Part shown: piece after piece, positions 63,961 to 64,000 of the stretch
Numbering within the stretch: the stretch's first letter is position 1
How the letters are laid out: each line of letters starts with the position of its first letter
NCBI GenBank assembly: GCA_036346405.1
Contig: CM070546.1
Location: forward strand, 107,824,826 to 107,888,825
Direction: 5' to 3'
Length of the DNA: 64,000 nucleotides
From: Phyllostachys edulis
Taxonomy: Eukaryota > Streptophyta > Magnoliopsida > Poales > Poaceae
The notes under the pieces: model-generated
What the model was told of the DNA's origin: nothing
Databases searched by the model: none
The model's input: the letters and a program-made list of their open reading frames with translations, nothing else
Made by a program: the position numbers and the translations under genes

Positions 63961-64000
63961 CTGTTTGAAAAGCATAATATGTTAACATGATTCTTAAGCC

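Larger units (their letters stand above)
61714..64000 (+). mobile_element. CACTA-E, left end (right end outside the window)
   Basis: CACTACTAGAAATCCTC starts at 61714, preceded by AGT, the likely target duplication. Subterminal CCTAGGGAA / TTCCCTAG words recur through 61740-62045 in both orientations. To the right are minus-strand exon fragments of at least two cellular genes. No transposase is visible in this part. Confidence 0.75.

Overview
This is plant nuclear DNA, most likely from a grass. Evidence: spliced genes with GT-AG introns, very GC-rich coding exons in AT-rich surroundings, several CACTA (En/Spm) families, Mutator, hAT, Helitron, LINE and large LTR elements, and coding fragments that read like grass proteins. 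The species cannot be fixed from the sequence. No tRNA, rRNA or CRISPR array was seen.

Host gene. From the left edge to 13170 runs one plus-strand gene for a basic helix-loop-helix transcription factor of the bHLH68/112/123 type. Eight exons can be placed. Two long introns are packed with repeats. A 4-bp insertion in the exon for helix 2 creates an immediate stop, and a second frame disturbance lies in exon 6, so this copy looks damaged. I recognise no other complete host gene.

Repeats inside the bHLH introns: an LTR-like remnant, a 72-bp tandem duplication, a long AT microsatellite, a PIF/Harbinger-like element (6123-7016), an eroded CACTA-like element split by a hAT with an 8-bp target duplication that carries a broken RING-H2 ubiquitin-ligase fragment (8779-9893), and a 5'-truncated LINE with a 19-bp target duplication (11359-12100).

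Downstream of the bHLH stop codon lies a large nest. CACTA-A (13198-33498, target duplication ATA) starts 27 bp past the stop. It holds a second hAT, three copies of a 0.8-1.3 kb repeat, an LTR-like block, the complete CACTA-C (18598-23303, target duplication TCT, with a probable PGP synthase fragment), a COX6a fragment, and decayed TNP2-type and Transposase_24-type genes. After 148 bp of host sequence comes CACTA-D (33647-41492, target duplication TAT). CACTA-D carries a decayed Ulp1-like protease gene on the minus strand and a cluster of three similar, near-perfect hairpins in the leader region of that gene. These hairpins are the most interesting signal in the window.

Further right: a 4.9-kb solo LTR (42498-47382, target duplication ATACA), a SINE-like element, a 0.62-kb tandem triplication, a gene-fragment region that ends in a Helitron-type 3' terminus and includes aminopeptidase M1 exons, a MULE with 9-bp target duplications and an internally deleted mudrA gene (56991-61013), an LTR-like stretch, and the left end of CACTA-E (from 61714), which carries minus-strand gene fragments including an EXO70 exon. 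Overall the window shows one damaged regulatory gene amid layered transposons, several of which have captured pieces of cellular genes.
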